Below are positions 5,257 to 15,300 of a stretch of DNA of 16,300 bases, in pieces; the first letter of the stretch is position 1, and each line of letters opens with the position of its first letter. A program made the translations under genes and the position numbers. The notes beneath the pieces are model-generated. The model did no database searches. It was not told the origin of the DNA and worked only from the letters and a program-made list of their open reading frames with translations. Source of the stretch: Prevotella sp. UBA2809 (GTDB lineage Bacteria; Bacteroidota; Bacteroidia; Bacteroidales; Bacteroidaceae); assembly GCA_002351725.1 (NCBI GenBank), contig DEHD01000002.1, positions 1,176 to 17,475 of the forward strand. The letters run 5' to 3'.

Positions 5257-7101
5257 ATGGCAGAAACATTGGAAGTGAAGGAGCTAGACCAAGTGGTTGT
5301 ACGCTTCTCTGGTGACTCTGGCGACGGAATGCAGCTCGCTGGAAACATCTTCTCTACGGTCAGTGCCACCGTTGGTAATGGCATTTCTACGTTCCCCGAC
5401 TATCCCGCTGATATCCGCGCCCCGCAAGGCTCGCTTACTGGTGTGTCTGGTTTCCAGGTACACATCGGCGCTGGTAAGGTCTACACCCCTGGTGACAAGT
5501 GCGATGTTCTGGTTGCAATGAACGCTGCAGCACTTAAGACTCAGTATCGTTATGCCAAGCCTGGTGCAACCATCATCATCGACACCGACTCATTTGGTCC
5601 TAAGGATCTGGAGAAGGCTCAGTTCAAGACTGAAGACTACCTCGGCGAGATGGGTATCGACCCAGACCGTGTAATCCAGTGCCCACTCACCACTATGGTA
5701 AAGGACTGTCTGGCTGACAGCGGAATGGATAACAAGGCAATGCTTAAGTGCCGTAACATGTTCGCTCTCGGACTTGTTTGCTGGCTCTTCGACCGCGACC
5801 TGAACCTGGTAGGCAACTTCCTGAAGGAGAAGTTTGCCAAGAAGCCAGCTATCGCTGAGGCTAACATCAAGGTTATCCAGGCTGGTTGGGACTACGGACA
5901 CAACACTCACTCAAGTGCCATCAATGTTTATCGTGTAGAAACCAAGGAGAAGACTCCTGGACGCTATATGGACATCACTGGTAACAAGGCTACAGCCTAT
6001 GGTTTCATCGCAGCTGCCGAGAAGGCTGGCCTGCGCCTCTACCTGGGCTCATATCCTATCACACCTGCTACCGATGTTCTGCACGAGCTCTCTAAGCATA
6101 AGTCATGCGGTGTAATCACCGTTCAGTGTGAGGACGAGATAAGCGGTTGCGCATCAGCACTTGGTGCTTCGTTCGCAGGTGCACTCGGCGTTACCTCTAC
6201 CTCTGGTCCTGGCATTTGCCTTAAGAGCGAGGCTATGAACCTGGCTGTTATCATGGAGCTTCCATTGGTGGTTCTCGACGTACAGCGTGGTGGTCCTGCT
6301 ACAGGTCTGCCAACCAAGAGTGAACAGACCGACCTGCTGCAAGCACTCTTCGGACGTAACGGTGAGAGCCCAATGCCTGTAATGGCCGCTACCAGTCCTG
6401 CCGACTGCTTCGACGCTGCTTATCAGGCTGCCAAGATTGCCCTCGAGCATATGACTCCTGTTGTACTGCTCACCGATGCATATATCGCTAATGGTTCTGG
6501 TGCATTCAAGCTGCCAGAGATGGCTAAGCTCGATGCTATCAATCCTCCATACGTTCCTGAGGAACTGAAGGGTAAGTGGACTCCATACATGCGTGCCGAG
6601 AACGGAACACGCTACTGGGCTGTTCCTGGTCGCGAGGGATTCACTCATATCCTTGGCGGACTTGAGAAGGACTCTGAGACAGGTGCTATCTCTACCAACC
6701 CAGAGAACCACGACCTGATGACACGTCTGCGCCAGCAGAAGATTGATAACATTCAGGTGCCCGACCTCGAAGTTGATGGCGATGCTGATGCAGATCTGCT
6801 TATCGTAGGCTTCGGTTCTACATACGGCCATCTGCACTCTGCAATGGACGAGCTCCGTGCTAAGGGTTACAAGGTAGCTCAGGCTCAGTTCAAGTATCTG
6901 AACCCACTGCCAAAGAACACTGCCGATGTACTGAAGAAGTACAAGAAGGTGGTTGTAGCCGAGCAGAACATGGGTCAGCTTGCTGCTTACCTCCGTATGA
7001 AGGTCGATGGTTTCGTTCCTTACCAGTTCAATCAGGTAAAGGGCCAGCCATTCGTTGTAGAAGAGTTAGTCAACGCATTCGAGGACATTTTAAAGAAGTA
7101 A
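5257..7101 (+). CDS. korA: 2-oxoacid (2-oxoglutarate):ferredoxin oxidoreductase, gamma-alpha subunit
   Basis: This 614-residue protein fuses the gamma and alpha parts of a 2-oxoacid:ferredoxin oxidoreductase, which interconverts a 2-oxoacid plus CoA with acyl-CoA, CO2 and reduced ferredoxin. The gamma domain covers about 1-190, with the glycine-rich GDSGDGMQLAGN at 19-30 and YPADIRAPQG at 49-58. The alpha (pyrimidine-binding) domain begins near 240, with YPITP at 266-270, SGPGICLKSEAMNLA at 316-330 and QRGGPATGLPT at 343-353. A transketolase-C-like region follows, near 500-614. The ATG at 5257 fits the promoter at 5193-5224. korB follows after 6 bp. The two-gene, fused gamma-alpha layout is that of the 2-oxoglutarate enzyme (KorAB) of the anaerobic or reductive TCA cycle; another 2-oxoacid is possible. 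No ferredoxin-like delta subunit is nearby. Confidence 0.93.
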   Translation: MAETLEVKELDQVVVRFSGDSGDGMQLAGNIFSTVSATVGNGISTFPDYPADIRAPQGSLTGVSGFQVHIGAGKVYTPGDKCDVLVAMNAAALKTQYRYAKPGATIIIDTDSFGPKDLEKAQFKTEDYLGEMGIDPDRVIQCPLTTMVKDCLADSGMDNKAMLKCRNMFALGLVCWLFDRDLNLVGNFLKEKFAKKPAIAEANIKVIQAGWDYGHNTHSSAINVYRVETKEKTPGRYMDITGNKATAYGFIAAAEKAGLRLYLGSYPITPATDVLHELSKHKSCGVITVQCEDEISGCASALGASFAGALGVTSTSGPGICLKSEAMNLAVIMELPLVVLDVQRGGPATGLPTKSEQTDLLQALFGRNGESPMPVMAATSPADCFDAAYQAAKIALEHMTPVVLLTDAYIANGSGAFKLPEMAKLDAINPPYVPEELKGKWTPYMRAENGTRYWAVPGREGFTHILGGLEKDSETGAISTNPENHDLMTRLRQQKIDNIQVPDLEVDGDADADLLIVGFGSTYGHLHSAMDELRAKGYKVAQAQFKYLNPLPKNTADVLKKYKKVVVAEQNMGQLAAYLRMKVDGFVPYQFNQVKGQPFVVEELVNAFEDILKK

Positions 7102-7107
7102 ACTATT

Positions 7108-8112
7108 ATGAGTTATACAGCACAAGATTTTAAGAAAGGCCAGCCTCGTTGGTGCCCAGGTTGCGGCGACCACTTCTTCCTGGCTTCACTCCATAAGGCT
7201 ATGGCCGAGATAGGCGTAGCTCCCGAGAACGTAGCAGTTATCAGCGGTATCGGCTGCTCAAGCCGTCTGCCCCACTATATGGCTACTTACGGCATGAACA
7301 CCATCCACGGTCGTGCTGCTGCCATCGCTACAGGCGCAAAGGTTGCCAACCCAAACCTCACCGTATGGCAGGTTAGTGGTGATGGTGACGGACTGGCTAT
7401 CGGTGGTAACCACTTTATCCACGCCAATCGTCGTAACATCGACCTGAATATGATTCTCTTGAACAACCGTATCTATGGTTTGACCAAGGGCCAGTATTCA
7501 CCTACCTCACCTCGTGGCTTCGTATCTAAGTCAAGCCCTTACGGAACTGTAGAGGATCCATTCCGCCCAGCTGAGCTCTGCTTTGGTGCACGCGGACACT
7601 TCTTTGCACGTTGCGTGGCTACCGATGCAAAGGGAACTGTTGAGGTTCTGAAGGCAGCTTACGAGCACAAAGGTGCAAGTGTAACTGAGGTTCTGCAGAA
7701 CTGTGTTATCTTCAACGACCACTGCCACGATGTGGTTTACAACAACGAGGGTCGTAAGAAGAACGCCATCTACGTAAAGCACGGCGAGAAGCTGGTATTC
7801 GGCGAGAACAACGAGTTCGGTTTGGTACAGCAGGGCTTTGGCCTAAAGGTTGTAGAAATCGGTAAGGATGGCTATACCATCGACGATGTACTGGTTCACG
7901 ACGCTCACTGTGAGGACAACACCCTGCAGCTTAAGCTCGCCATGATGACTCCTGAGGATGGATTCCCCATCGCACTCGGTGTTATCCGCGATGTTGAGGC
8001 TCCTACCTATAATGATGCCGTTCACGCTCAGCTTGCTGAGGTATCGGCTCAGAAGAAGTATCACAACTTCGAGGAGCTGCTTGAAACCAACGACATCTGG
8101 GAGGTGAAATAA
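7108..8112 (+). CDS. korB: 2-oxoacid (2-oxoglutarate):ferredoxin oxidoreductase, beta subunit
   Basis: The 334-residue beta subunit holds the thiamine diphosphate site and a 4Fe-4S cluster. The TPP motif is GDGDG at 91-95 closing with NN at 119-120 before RIYGLTKGQ. Four cysteines stand where cluster ligands are expected: C16 and C19 in WCPGCG, C50 in GIGCSS, and C199 in LQNC. The GIGCSSRLP and HGRAAAIATG segments are typical of the family. It begins 6 bp after korA and shares its promoter, so the two subunits are made together. The complex passes electrons to ferredoxin in the cytoplasm and, in Bacteroidales, links 2-oxoglutarate and succinyl-CoA. Length and motifs are intact. A strong hairpin terminator follows at 8152-8190. 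Confidence 0.93.
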   Translation: MSYTAQDFKKGQPRWCPGCGDHFFLASLHKAMAEIGVAPENVAVISGIGCSSRLPHYMATYGMNTIHGRAAAIATGAKVANPNLTVWQVSGDGDGLAIGGNHFIHANRRNIDLNMILLNNRIYGLTKGQYSPTSPRGFVSKSSPYGTVEDPFRPAELCFGARGHFFARCVATDAKGTVEVLKAAYEHKGASVTEVLQNCVIFNDHCHDVVYNNEGRKKNAIYVKHGEKLVFGENNEFGLVQQGFGLKVVEIGKDGYTIDDVLVHDAHCEDNTLQLKLAMMTPEDGFPIALGVIRDVEAPTYNDAVHAQLAEVSAQKKYHNFEELLETNDIWEVK

Positions 8113-8129
8113 AACTTGAAATAAATCGC

Positions 8130-8143
8130 GAGTTTGCAAACTC
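8130..8143. repeat. Perfect 14-bp palindrome after korB
   Basis: GAGTTTGCAAACTC reads the same on both strands and lies between the korB stop and the terminator hairpin. It could be a DNA-binding site or a weak hairpin at the mRNA end. No function is evident. Confidence 0.4.
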
Positions 8144-8151
8144 CACATATC

Positions 8152-8190
8152 AATCATCCCTATGGCAAATTACCATAGGGATGATTTTGT
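8152..8190 (+). terminator. Terminator of the korAB operon
   Basis: AATCATCCCTATGG (8152-8165) pairs perfectly with CCATAGGGATGATT (8173-8186) around a 7-base loop, a 14-bp stem. The tail TTGTGTT is only moderately T-rich. It separates korB from the transporter promoter that follows. Confidence 0.75.
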
Positions 8191-8232
8191 GTTAATATAC
8201 ACTCATTATTCCAATTAATTAATAGTAAAGAA

Positions 8233-8262
8233 TTTGGAATTAAGAAAATAGTTGTAACTTTG
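8233..8262 (+). promoter_or_regulatory. Promoter of the DASS transporter gene
   Basis: TTTG (8233-8236) and TAACTTTG (8255-8262) are 18 bp apart, one or two bases shorter than the usual spacing. Transcription would start near 8269, leaving a 45-base leader before the ATG at 8315. Confidence 0.55.
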
Positions 8263-8314
8263 CGCTCGATTTTTAAGCTTGAAACCAAATAATAAATAAC
8301 AACTTTATAACAAT

Positions 8315-9820
8315 ATGTTTCACATTTACGAAGGATTTAACCTCGTTGAGGCGTATCACAAGATGCGTCACCAGCGTAAATACCATCCTGCCGATGGTAC
8401 TAAACGTGCTATCAAGATAGCCTTGGTAGCTCTCGTTACATTGTTACTTTGGAATATGCCATCCGAGTGGTTTGGCATCCAGAACTTAACCGTTATACAG
8501 CAGCGTGTCATTGCTATCTTTGCGTTTGCTACATTGATGTGGATTCTCGAGATTGTTTCATCGTGGGCAACATCTATTGCTATCATCGTATTGATGCTGC
8601 TATTCTGCTCCGACAGCGGTATCAAACCTATGGTCGACCCAGAAGTAGTAGGCAAGTTGCTCTCGCACAAAGGCGTGATGGCTTCGTTTGCCGATCCTAT
8701 CATCATGCTGTTCATCGGTGGATTCGTATTGGCTATTGCCGCTACTAAAACTGGTCTTGATGCACAGCTGGCAAAAGTTCTGCTCCGCCCCTTTGGCACA
8801 CGTAGTGAGATGGTACTGTTAGGTTTCCTGCTCATCACCGGTTTATTCTCGATGTTCGTATCTAACACAGCTACTGCTGCTATGATGCTGACATTCCTCA
8901 CCCCTGTGTTCCACCAGCTGCCTCCCGAGGGTAAGGGCCGAATTGCATTGGCCATGTCTATCCCCGTTGCTGCCAACCTTGGTGGTATGGGAACCCCTAT
9001 CGGTACACCTCCTAACTCTATCGCTCTGAAGTACTTGAACGATCCTGAGGGATTGAATATGGGTCTTGGTTTCGGACAGTGGATGATGTTCATGTTCCCA
9101 CTGGTTATCCTGCTGCTGTTTATCAGTTGGCGCCTGTTGCTCAAGTTCTTCCCATTCAGTCAGAAGACGATTGAACTGAAGATTGACGGTGGCATGCAAA
9201 AGGGCTTCCAGTCTACTGTTGTAATCATCACATTCATCGTTACTGTACTCCTTTGGCTTTCTGACCAGGTTACTGGCATCAACGCCAATACTGTAGCAAT
9301 GATTCCATTCTGTGTTTTCGCTCTTACTGGCGTTATCAATAAGCGTGACCTTGAGCAGATTAACTGGAGTGTGATCTGGATGGTAGCCGGTGGTTTCGCA
9401 CTGGGTTATGGTCTTAACTCTTCAGGTTTGGCAGCCAATGCCGTAGAGAGCATCCCATTCGGCGAGTTCTCACCAATACTCATCCTACTGATTGGTGGTG
9501 CTATCTGCTACCTGCTCAGTAACTTCATCTCTAACTCAGCTACTGCAGCTCTGCTGATGCCCATCTTGGCTATGGTTTGCGGTGCTATGGGTGACAAGCT
9601 GGCTCCTATCGGCGGAACACCAACCGTTCTTATCGGCGTAGCTATTGCAGCCTCATCAGCAATGATTCTGCCTATCTCAACCCCACCAAATGCGCTGGCA
9701 TTTGCCACAGGTTATGTAAAACAGAAAGAGATGTCGAAGATTGGTATCATCATGGGTATCATCTCTATGGTATTAGGCTTCGGTCTTGTTTACCTGATGG
9801 GAACACTTCACCTCATCTAA
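8315..9820 (+). CDS. DASS/SLC13-family anion or dicarboxylate:sodium symporter
   Basis: A 501-residue inner-membrane protein with roughly a dozen hydrophobic segments after a basic, soluble N-terminus of about 30 residues. It shows the two inverted substrate/sodium-binding repeats of the divalent anion:sodium symporter family: SNT at 183-185 (VSNTATAAMML) with GGMGTPIGTPPN at 223-234, and SNS at 406-408 (ISNSATAALLM) with ILPISTPPN at 451-459. Known members import succinate, fumarate, malate, citrate or sulfate with sodium. Its place after korAB makes a C4-dicarboxylate or 2-oxoglutarate plausible, but it has its own promoter, so the link is only inference. A bidirectional terminator follows 12 bp after the stop. 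Confidence 0.88.
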   Translation: MFHIYEGFNLVEAYHKMRHQRKYHPADGTKRAIKIALVALVTLLLWNMPSEWFGIQNLTVIQQRVIAIFAFATLMWILEIVSSWATSIAIIVLMLLFCSDSGIKPMVDPEVVGKLLSHKGVMASFADPIIMLFIGGFVLAIAATKTGLDAQLAKVLLRPFGTRSEMVLLGFLLITGLFSMFVSNTATAAMMLTFLTPVFHQLPPEGKGRIALAMSIPVAANLGGMGTPIGTPPNSIALKYLNDPEGLNMGLGFGQWMMFMFPLVILLLFISWRLLLKFFPFSQKTIELKIDGGMQKGFQSTVVIITFIVTVLLWLSDQVTGINANTVAMIPFCVFALTGVINKRDLEQINWSVIWMVAGGFALGYGLNSSGLAANAVESIPFGEFSPILILLIGGAICYLLSNFISNSATAALLMPILAMVCGAMGDKLAPIGGTPTVLIGVAIAASSAMILPISTPPNALAFATGYVKQKEMSKIGIIMGIISMVLGFGLVYLMGTLHLI

Positions 9821-9832
9821 GATATAAAAAGA

Positions 9833-9866
9833 AATCCCGCTCGGTTTTGAGCGGGATTCTTTTTTT
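9833..9866. terminator. Bidirectional terminator between transporter and upp
   Basis: AATCCCGCTC (9833-9842) pairs with GAGCGGGATT (9849-9858) around GGTTTT. Seven T follow on the plus strand (9860-9866), and on the minus strand the stem is followed by TTTCTTTTTATAT. It can stop both convergent genes. The upp stop codon overlaps its T tract. Confidence 0.85.
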
Positions 9867-10551
9867 ATTTATCAGCGTGTTTACGGAAACTTTGAAGCTT
9901 TTCACCGTAGCACAGATCGCCGCAGTCGCCAAATCCTGGTACGATATACTTCTGTTCGTTCATACCCTGGTCGATGGCCGCACACCAGATAGTAGAACCA
10001 TCAGGCAATGCCTCTTTCACCACTTCGATTCCCTCGGGAGCAGCTATCACACAGCACAAATGAATTTTCTTTGGTTTGCCCGACTCCAATAGCGATTCAA
10101 TTGCAGCAGCCAAACTTCCTCCGGTAGCCAGCATGGGGTCTACCACCAACAGTGTTTTGTTCTTCACGCTTTGTGTGGCGATATACTCTGTATGTACACC
10201 CACCTCGGTATGCTCTCTATTTATATACATACGGAAAGCTGACACAAAACCGTTGTCGGCCTTGTCGAACACATTCAAGAATCCCTCATGGAAGGGCAGT
10301 CCTGCACGCAGCACCGTAGCTACCACCATATCCTCCTTTGGCAGGGGAATATCAATTGTTCCCAGAGGTGTGGTGATAGTCTTGGTTTTGTACTCCAGAG
10401 TCTTCGACAGTTCATACGCCATCATCTCGCCTATGCGCTTGATGTTATGACGGAACAGCAGTCGGTTCTTCTGATAGTTCTTGTCTCTCAATTCAGCCAT
10501 ATACTGGTTGAGTACCGAATTGGTTTTGCTAAAATCTACTACTTCAATCAT
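9865..10551 (-). CDS. upp: Uracil phosphoribosyltransferase
   Basis: The 228-residue product makes UMP from uracil and PRPP, the pyrimidine salvage step in the cytoplasm. The PRPP-binding loop is DPMLATGGS at 138-146, LRAGLPFHEG lies at 81-90, and the uracil-binding end is YIVPGFGDCGDLCYGE at 202-217. That last segment keeps the PG.GD.GD frame but has Phe and Cys where most homologues have Leu and Ala. I start at the ATG at 10551. The in-frame ATG at 10605 lies upstream of the promoter -7 element and inside the preceding terminator, so it cannot be the start. Length is close to the family's usual 208-220. It is a single-gene unit, convergent with the transporter gene. Confidence 0.93.
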   Translation of the reverse strand: MIEVVDFSKTNSVLNQYMAELRDKNYQKNRLLFRHNIKRIGEMMAYELSKTLEYKTKTITTPLGTIDIPLPKEDMVVATVLRAGLPFHEGFLNVFDKADNGFVSAFRMYINREHTEVGVHTEYIATQSVKNKTLLVVDPMLATGGSLAAAIESLLESGKPKKIHLCCVIAAPEGIEVVKEALPDGSTIWCAAIDQGMNEQKYIVPGFGDCGDLCYGEKLQSFRKHADK

Positions 10552-10574
10552 ACTATTCGTTTTTAGTTTGGGTG

Positions 10575-10606
10575 CAAAGATAATAAAAAAACGGGGTATG
10601 TCCAAA
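10575..10606 (-). promoter_or_regulatory. upp promoter, overlapping a terminator
   Basis: On the minus strand TTTG (10606-10603) and TATCTTTG (10582-10575) are 20 bp apart, a full match. The -33 element lies in the loop of the susD-side terminator hairpin and the terminator T tract fills the spacer. Transcription would start near 10568, giving a leader of about 16 bases. Confidence 0.7.
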
Positions 10607-10618
10607 TAACATACCCCG
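10584..10618 (-). terminator. Terminator of the fecR-susC-susD operon
   Basis: CGGGGTATGT (10592-10601) and ACATACCCCG (10609-10618) form a 10-bp stem with a 7-base loop. Read on the minus strand it is followed by TTTTTTTATT, ending the leftward operon 19 bp after the susD stop. A shorter T run on the plus side (10620-10625) could also give weak termination in the other direction. Confidence 0.8.
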
Positions 10619-10636
10619 ATTTTTTAGATTTAAGTT

Positions 10637-12388
10637 TTATTTGAATTTGTAAGGAAGGTCACCTTTAGCCCAGTTCGTTCCATCTCCCCATCCAGGGTTC
10701 TGCTCCAGAACGCCTTCTGAGAGTGTAACCTGGTCCTCTGGAATTTTGAAGAAACCACCGCCGGTATCCTTATAACGCTGCATATAATCGTTAGTAAAGG
10801 CATATTCGCCTTCAATACCCTGATTCAGTATCTTATTACCTACCTGATTCTTTACTTTCTCGGCCACATCACCCCAACGACGCAGATCGTTCCAACGCAG
10901 GGCCTCGAAACAAAGCTCATAACGACGTTCCTTCTTCAGGTTTGCCAAGCTGTAAGGGATATCATCCAAACCTGCACGCTGACGAACTGCATTAACGCCA
11001 TTCTTTCCATTATATATGACCTTACCATCGGAGAGTTCTGCATGCATCAGCAAAACATCGGCAAAGCGGAGCCATACAAGCGATTGTGTAAGACCGCTCT
11101 GACGATTATTCTCACTACCATAGTAGTATGCATAACTCAGATATCTACCGCTATGATCCTCATTATAGGCCTCACAGCCGATATACTTCTTGGCCAACAG
11201 GTTTGTATTCTCTACCTCCTTAGCCTTATCACCAGGATAGTTAGGAATCTCAACAGCACGGTCGCAGATAGAGCCTACACGACGATAGTCACCTGCATAA
11301 TCAGGATCTGCTGCCCAATCTGTCCACAGCTTTTCACACACAGGACCATTTGAGTAGCCCTGAACTGAGAATGGGAATGCACTCTCATTGGTCTTACGCA
11401 GACCATAGAACTCTACGATTCGGTTATGACGCAGATGATCATCAGCACTCCATCCTGCCTTGTTCGACATCTTGACGGCAAACATACTTTCCTTGTTCTC
11501 GTCAGTCTCCCAATTCAGGTTGTTTTCCTGATCGTACAGATAATCCTTAGCAGTATATGGGTTTGTGTATGGCCAGAGATTACGCTGGTCAGATACCAAT
11601 CCGAAGCCACTGTTCTGGATACAATCCTCAAGCCATGCTACAACTTGAGATTTAGATACTGATCCACCTTCGGCCAAAGGCAGCTCCGACTTCTGATAGA
11701 AGCCAGTATAGAACAGCCATACACGAGCCATCATACCCTCAGCAGCCCATTTAGATACACGTCCCTCACCAAAGTCAGGATACTTGGTTGATGGACCAAT
11801 CTCAATGGCATTCTTCAAGTCAGATGCTATCTGAGCATACACCTCATCAGCAGTTGATCTTGGAAGATTCTGGGGAACTGTGCTCAATACCAGAGGCACA
11901 CCATTAAACACCTGAGCCAGATTGAAATAGTACCATGCACGGAGGAAGTATATCTCACAGAGGTACTGTTTCTTTGTGGTTTCCGAAGTCCAGTTTGTTA
12001 CATTATCTATAGACTCAAGTGCGTTGTTAGCACGGTTGATACCAGCATAACGCTGCTGCCATAGTGGTTTCATCCAGTCCACATAGGCATTCATCAGTCG
12101 GTCAACGCCCTGTGCACCGATATTACTCTGACTACCTCCACCCAGACGGTCGTCTGATGCTATATCGAAAATAAAGAACGGATCTTCCTCAGGGTCGGCC
12201 AGGTTGCGATTCATCACAGCATAGATACCATTCACCATCTGATAGGCATCAGTCTCGTTCAAGGGGAAGTTCGACGTATCCTTCATAGTGAGGTTGTCTG
12301 TGTCAAGGAAATCATCACAGGCCGCAAAGAGCATCACACAGAATAGCGAAGCTATGATATATTTGATTTTCTTTTCCATAATGTTCAT
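10637..12388 (-). CDS. SusD/RagB-family surface glycan-binding lipoprotein
   Basis: The 583-residue protein is a SusD homologue, the outer-membrane lipoprotein that lids the SusC pore and captures substrate. A lipoprotein signal peptide ends with the lipobox FAAC, the lipidated Cys being residue 24. The residues DDFLD follow, an acidic stretch of the kind that directs lipoproteins to the cell surface in Bacteroidetes. The TPR-like helices typical of the family are visible (RAWYYFNLAQVFNGVPLV near 150, LRFADVLLMHAEL, ALRWNDLRRWGDV near 510). It begins 3 bp after the susC-like stop and shares its transcript. An alternative ATG three codons later (12379) is possible. The ligand cannot be told from sequence; SusD pairs serve glycans mostly, some peptides. 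Confidence 0.92.
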   Translation of the reverse strand: MNIMEKKIKYIIASLFCVMLFAACDDFLDTDNLTMKDTSNFPLNETDAYQMVNGIYAVMNRNLADPEEDPFFIFDIASDDRLGGGSQSNIGAQGVDRLMNAYVDWMKPLWQQRYAGINRANNALESIDNVTNWTSETTKKQYLCEIYFLRAWYYFNLAQVFNGVPLVLSTVPQNLPRSTADEVYAQIASDLKNAIEIGPSTKYPDFGEGRVSKWAAEGMMARVWLFYTGFYQKSELPLAEGGSVSKSQVVAWLEDCIQNSGFGLVSDQRNLWPYTNPYTAKDYLYDQENNLNWETDENKESMFAVKMSNKAGWSADDHLRHNRIVEFYGLRKTNESAFPFSVQGYSNGPVCEKLWTDWAADPDYAGDYRRVGSICDRAVEIPNYPGDKAKEVENTNLLAKKYIGCEAYNEDHSGRYLSYAYYYGSENNRQSGLTQSLVWLRFADVLLMHAELSDGKVIYNGKNGVNAVRQRAGLDDIPYSLANLKKERRYELCFEALRWNDLRRWGDVAEKVKNQVGNKILNQGIEGEYAFTNDYMQRYKDTGGGFFKIPEDQVTLSEGVLEQNPGWGDGTNWAKGDLPYKFK

Positions 12389-12391
12389 TAA

Positions 12392-15300
12392 TTAAAAGTT
12401 GATGTTTAGACCCACCTGCCAGCTACGTGCTGAGGGATAATAACCACAGTCGATACCTGAAGCCCAGCTGGCACCATTGCCAAAGCCCACTTCAGGATCC
12501 ATTCCTGAATAGCCTGTAAAGGTGAAGAAATTGCTGAGTGCTACATAGAGACGGCACTTTTGTACTGGAAGCTTTGAATAGAGGCGCTTGAAATCGTAAC
12601 CGAGTGAGATTCTTGAAATCTTGAAGAAGTCGGCATCTTCAATCCATACGCGTGAAATCTCCGACATATTTGCAGTCTTACCATCAGAGAAACGTGGATA
12701 GCGGTTAGTGCTGCCCTCACCTGTCCAATACTTGGTGTACACATCAGTACAATAGTTATCATCAGGATGGTCAGAGAACTGACGGTAACTCTTAGCAACC
12801 TGCTGTCCAAATGAGCCATAACCATTCAGAGCAAAGTCGAAGCCCTTATATGATATATTGATGTTAAGGCCTAAGGTAAAGTCTGGGTTAGGATCACCAA
12901 TCATGGTCTTGTCATCGTCACCCTTATCAATCTTACCATTACCGTTCACATCCTTGAACATTACGTCACCAGGCTGCAGCGACTCACCTTGCAAAGAGTT
13001 TGCCTTGTCGCCACTACAGTTGCGATCCAGATATTCCTGCAGCTGCTTCTCGTTCTGGATGATACCTTCCATCTCATAACCCCAGAAGTAACCGATAGGA
13101 TAACCTACCTGTATACGATACAGCTCGGCTGTGTTCTGTGCGATAGCATTTGAACCACCATGGATGATACCCTCAGAGTTAGCAAGTCGGGTTACCTCGT
13201 TCTTATTATGCGAGAAGTTAGCCGACACACTGTATCTGAAGTCCTTACCAATCTTATCGTTCCAGTTCAACTGAATTTCGTATCCCTTATTCTCGATATC
13301 ACCTCCATTTACATAAGGAGCATTGGTTCCATACGACAGCAACATTGGAGCACGTACCAACCAGTCCTTTGTGGTCTTCTTATACCAGTCGAAAGCCACA
13401 CCCAGACGGTTATTAAGGAAACGTGCATCGAAACCGAAGTCAAGCTGTTCAGAAGTCTCCCATTTTACGTCCTCATTAGGCAGAATGTTTGGATAAGCAC
13501 CCAAAGCTGGATTATCCTTATTGTTGAAGTAATAAGGATCGTCAAGGGCTATAGTTGCCAGATACTGGAAATTAGATATGTTACAGTTACCATTCTGTCC
13601 CCAGCTGGCACGAATCTTCAGGAAGTCCATCCATGCCTTAGTGCTCTCCATAAACTTTTCGTTACTTATAACCCAACCAACTGATACCGAAGGGAAGTAA
13701 CCCCAACGATGACCACGGGCAAAGTTTGAAGAACCATCGGCACGTAGTACCAACGAGAGAAGATAGGTCTCGTCGTAGTTATAGTTAACACGACCGAAGA
13801 ATGACGAAAGGGCGCCCTGTGCCTCTGGACTACCTCCTATGCTTGTCAACGAAGGATCAACAACGTTGGCATTAGCAATATAGGCATGATCAAATGATCC
13901 TGGGAAGAGAGAATTAGAGTTAGTAACGTTTACGCCATTACCATAACCCCACTTCTCAACTGACTGTCCAAGCAGGACGTCAATGTTATGCTTCTCAAAC
14001 GACTTTACCCAGTTTAATGTATTTTCCAAAGACCAGCGTACAGAATAAGACTGGTTCTGACTTACATCATCATTTGGATTCGACTTCTTTGAGCTCAGCT
14101 CATATACTGGAACATAGCTACGTCCCTCTCTGTGGCGATACAGCCAACCAGCACTGGCACGATAGGTAAGATCCTTGATAGGTGAAAACTCCAGGAAGAA
14201 GTTGGTCTGCAGACGATATACCTTAGTATATCCATAACCATTGTCGTACTTCATCTGTGCCAATGGGTTTGCCATTTCTGCACTAAAGTCCCATGCATCG
14301 GCCTGAATATCCTTATACTCATAGTATCCACCCTCATCGTTATATGCAGGCAGCAGAGGACTCATTGCCAAAAGATTTCGTATGCTGTTTCCATATATAC
14401 CTCCTACTGATACACCACGCTTATCAGTAGCCGAGAAAGTAACGTTCTCACCAATCTTAAGAATATCATGCCCCTTTTTCCTGATGAGCGAATAGTCTGA
14501 ATTCAGGCGTACAGTATAGCGGTCGTATTTAGGATCGGCAGGAGCACCGATTGTACCCGTCTGATGAAACTTGGTGAAACCGAGAGCAAAACGAGAGATC
14601 TCGCTACCACCAGAAATACTCAGTGAAGCATTATGGATGGGGGCATTATGGATGGTGGTTTCCTCCAACCAGTTAGTACCATTCCATGTACCGTTCATTA
14701 TCTGAGCATACTGCTTGGGGATAAGCTTCTGCCAGTCGTAAGTTGCCACACCTTGAATCTGATAGGCCTTATCGTTAATCTCCATATACTGTTTGGCATT
14801 CAGTGGAGTCACATCGTTTGTGTTTGGATTCTGCCAACCCATATATCCATCAAAGCTCACCTGCACATGTCCGCCTGCCTTACCTTTCTTTGTAGTAACC
14901 AGGATAACACCGTTAGATGCACGTGCACCATAGATAGCGCTGGATGCGGCATCCTTTAGTACGTCGATACTCTCGATATCGTTTGGAGAGAGATCATCGA
15001 TGTTTGCACCAGGCACACCATCAACTACATAAAGAGGGGTGTTCGAACCAGCAGTACCCATACCACGTATGGTAACCTTATAACCCTCACCAGGCTGTCC
15101 AGAATTCATCACTATGTTCATACCAGATGCCTGGCTCTGTAGTGCACCGAAAGCATCAACAGCATTTACGGCAGCAATATCGTCGGCAGTTACGTGTACG
15201 GTAGAACCGGTAATCAGTTTTTTACGCTGTGTACCATATCCCACCACAACTACATCGTCAAGCAGATTGCTATCCTCGCTCAGGCTTACTGATGTTGTGC

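Noticed and set aside
6154..6837. Long minus-strand frame (227 codons) inside korA
   Set aside because: It is antisense to a well-conserved korA region, and its product has no family features and unlikely composition.
8368..9144. Long minus-strand frame (258 codons) inside the transporter gene
   Set aside because: It is a shadow of the DASS gene, which shows conserved binding motifs in its own frame over the same interval.
10552..10605. Longer upp reading frame starting at 10605
   Set aside because: The extra 18 codons cover the promoter -7 element and a terminator stem, and the family's conserved N-terminus begins at 10551.
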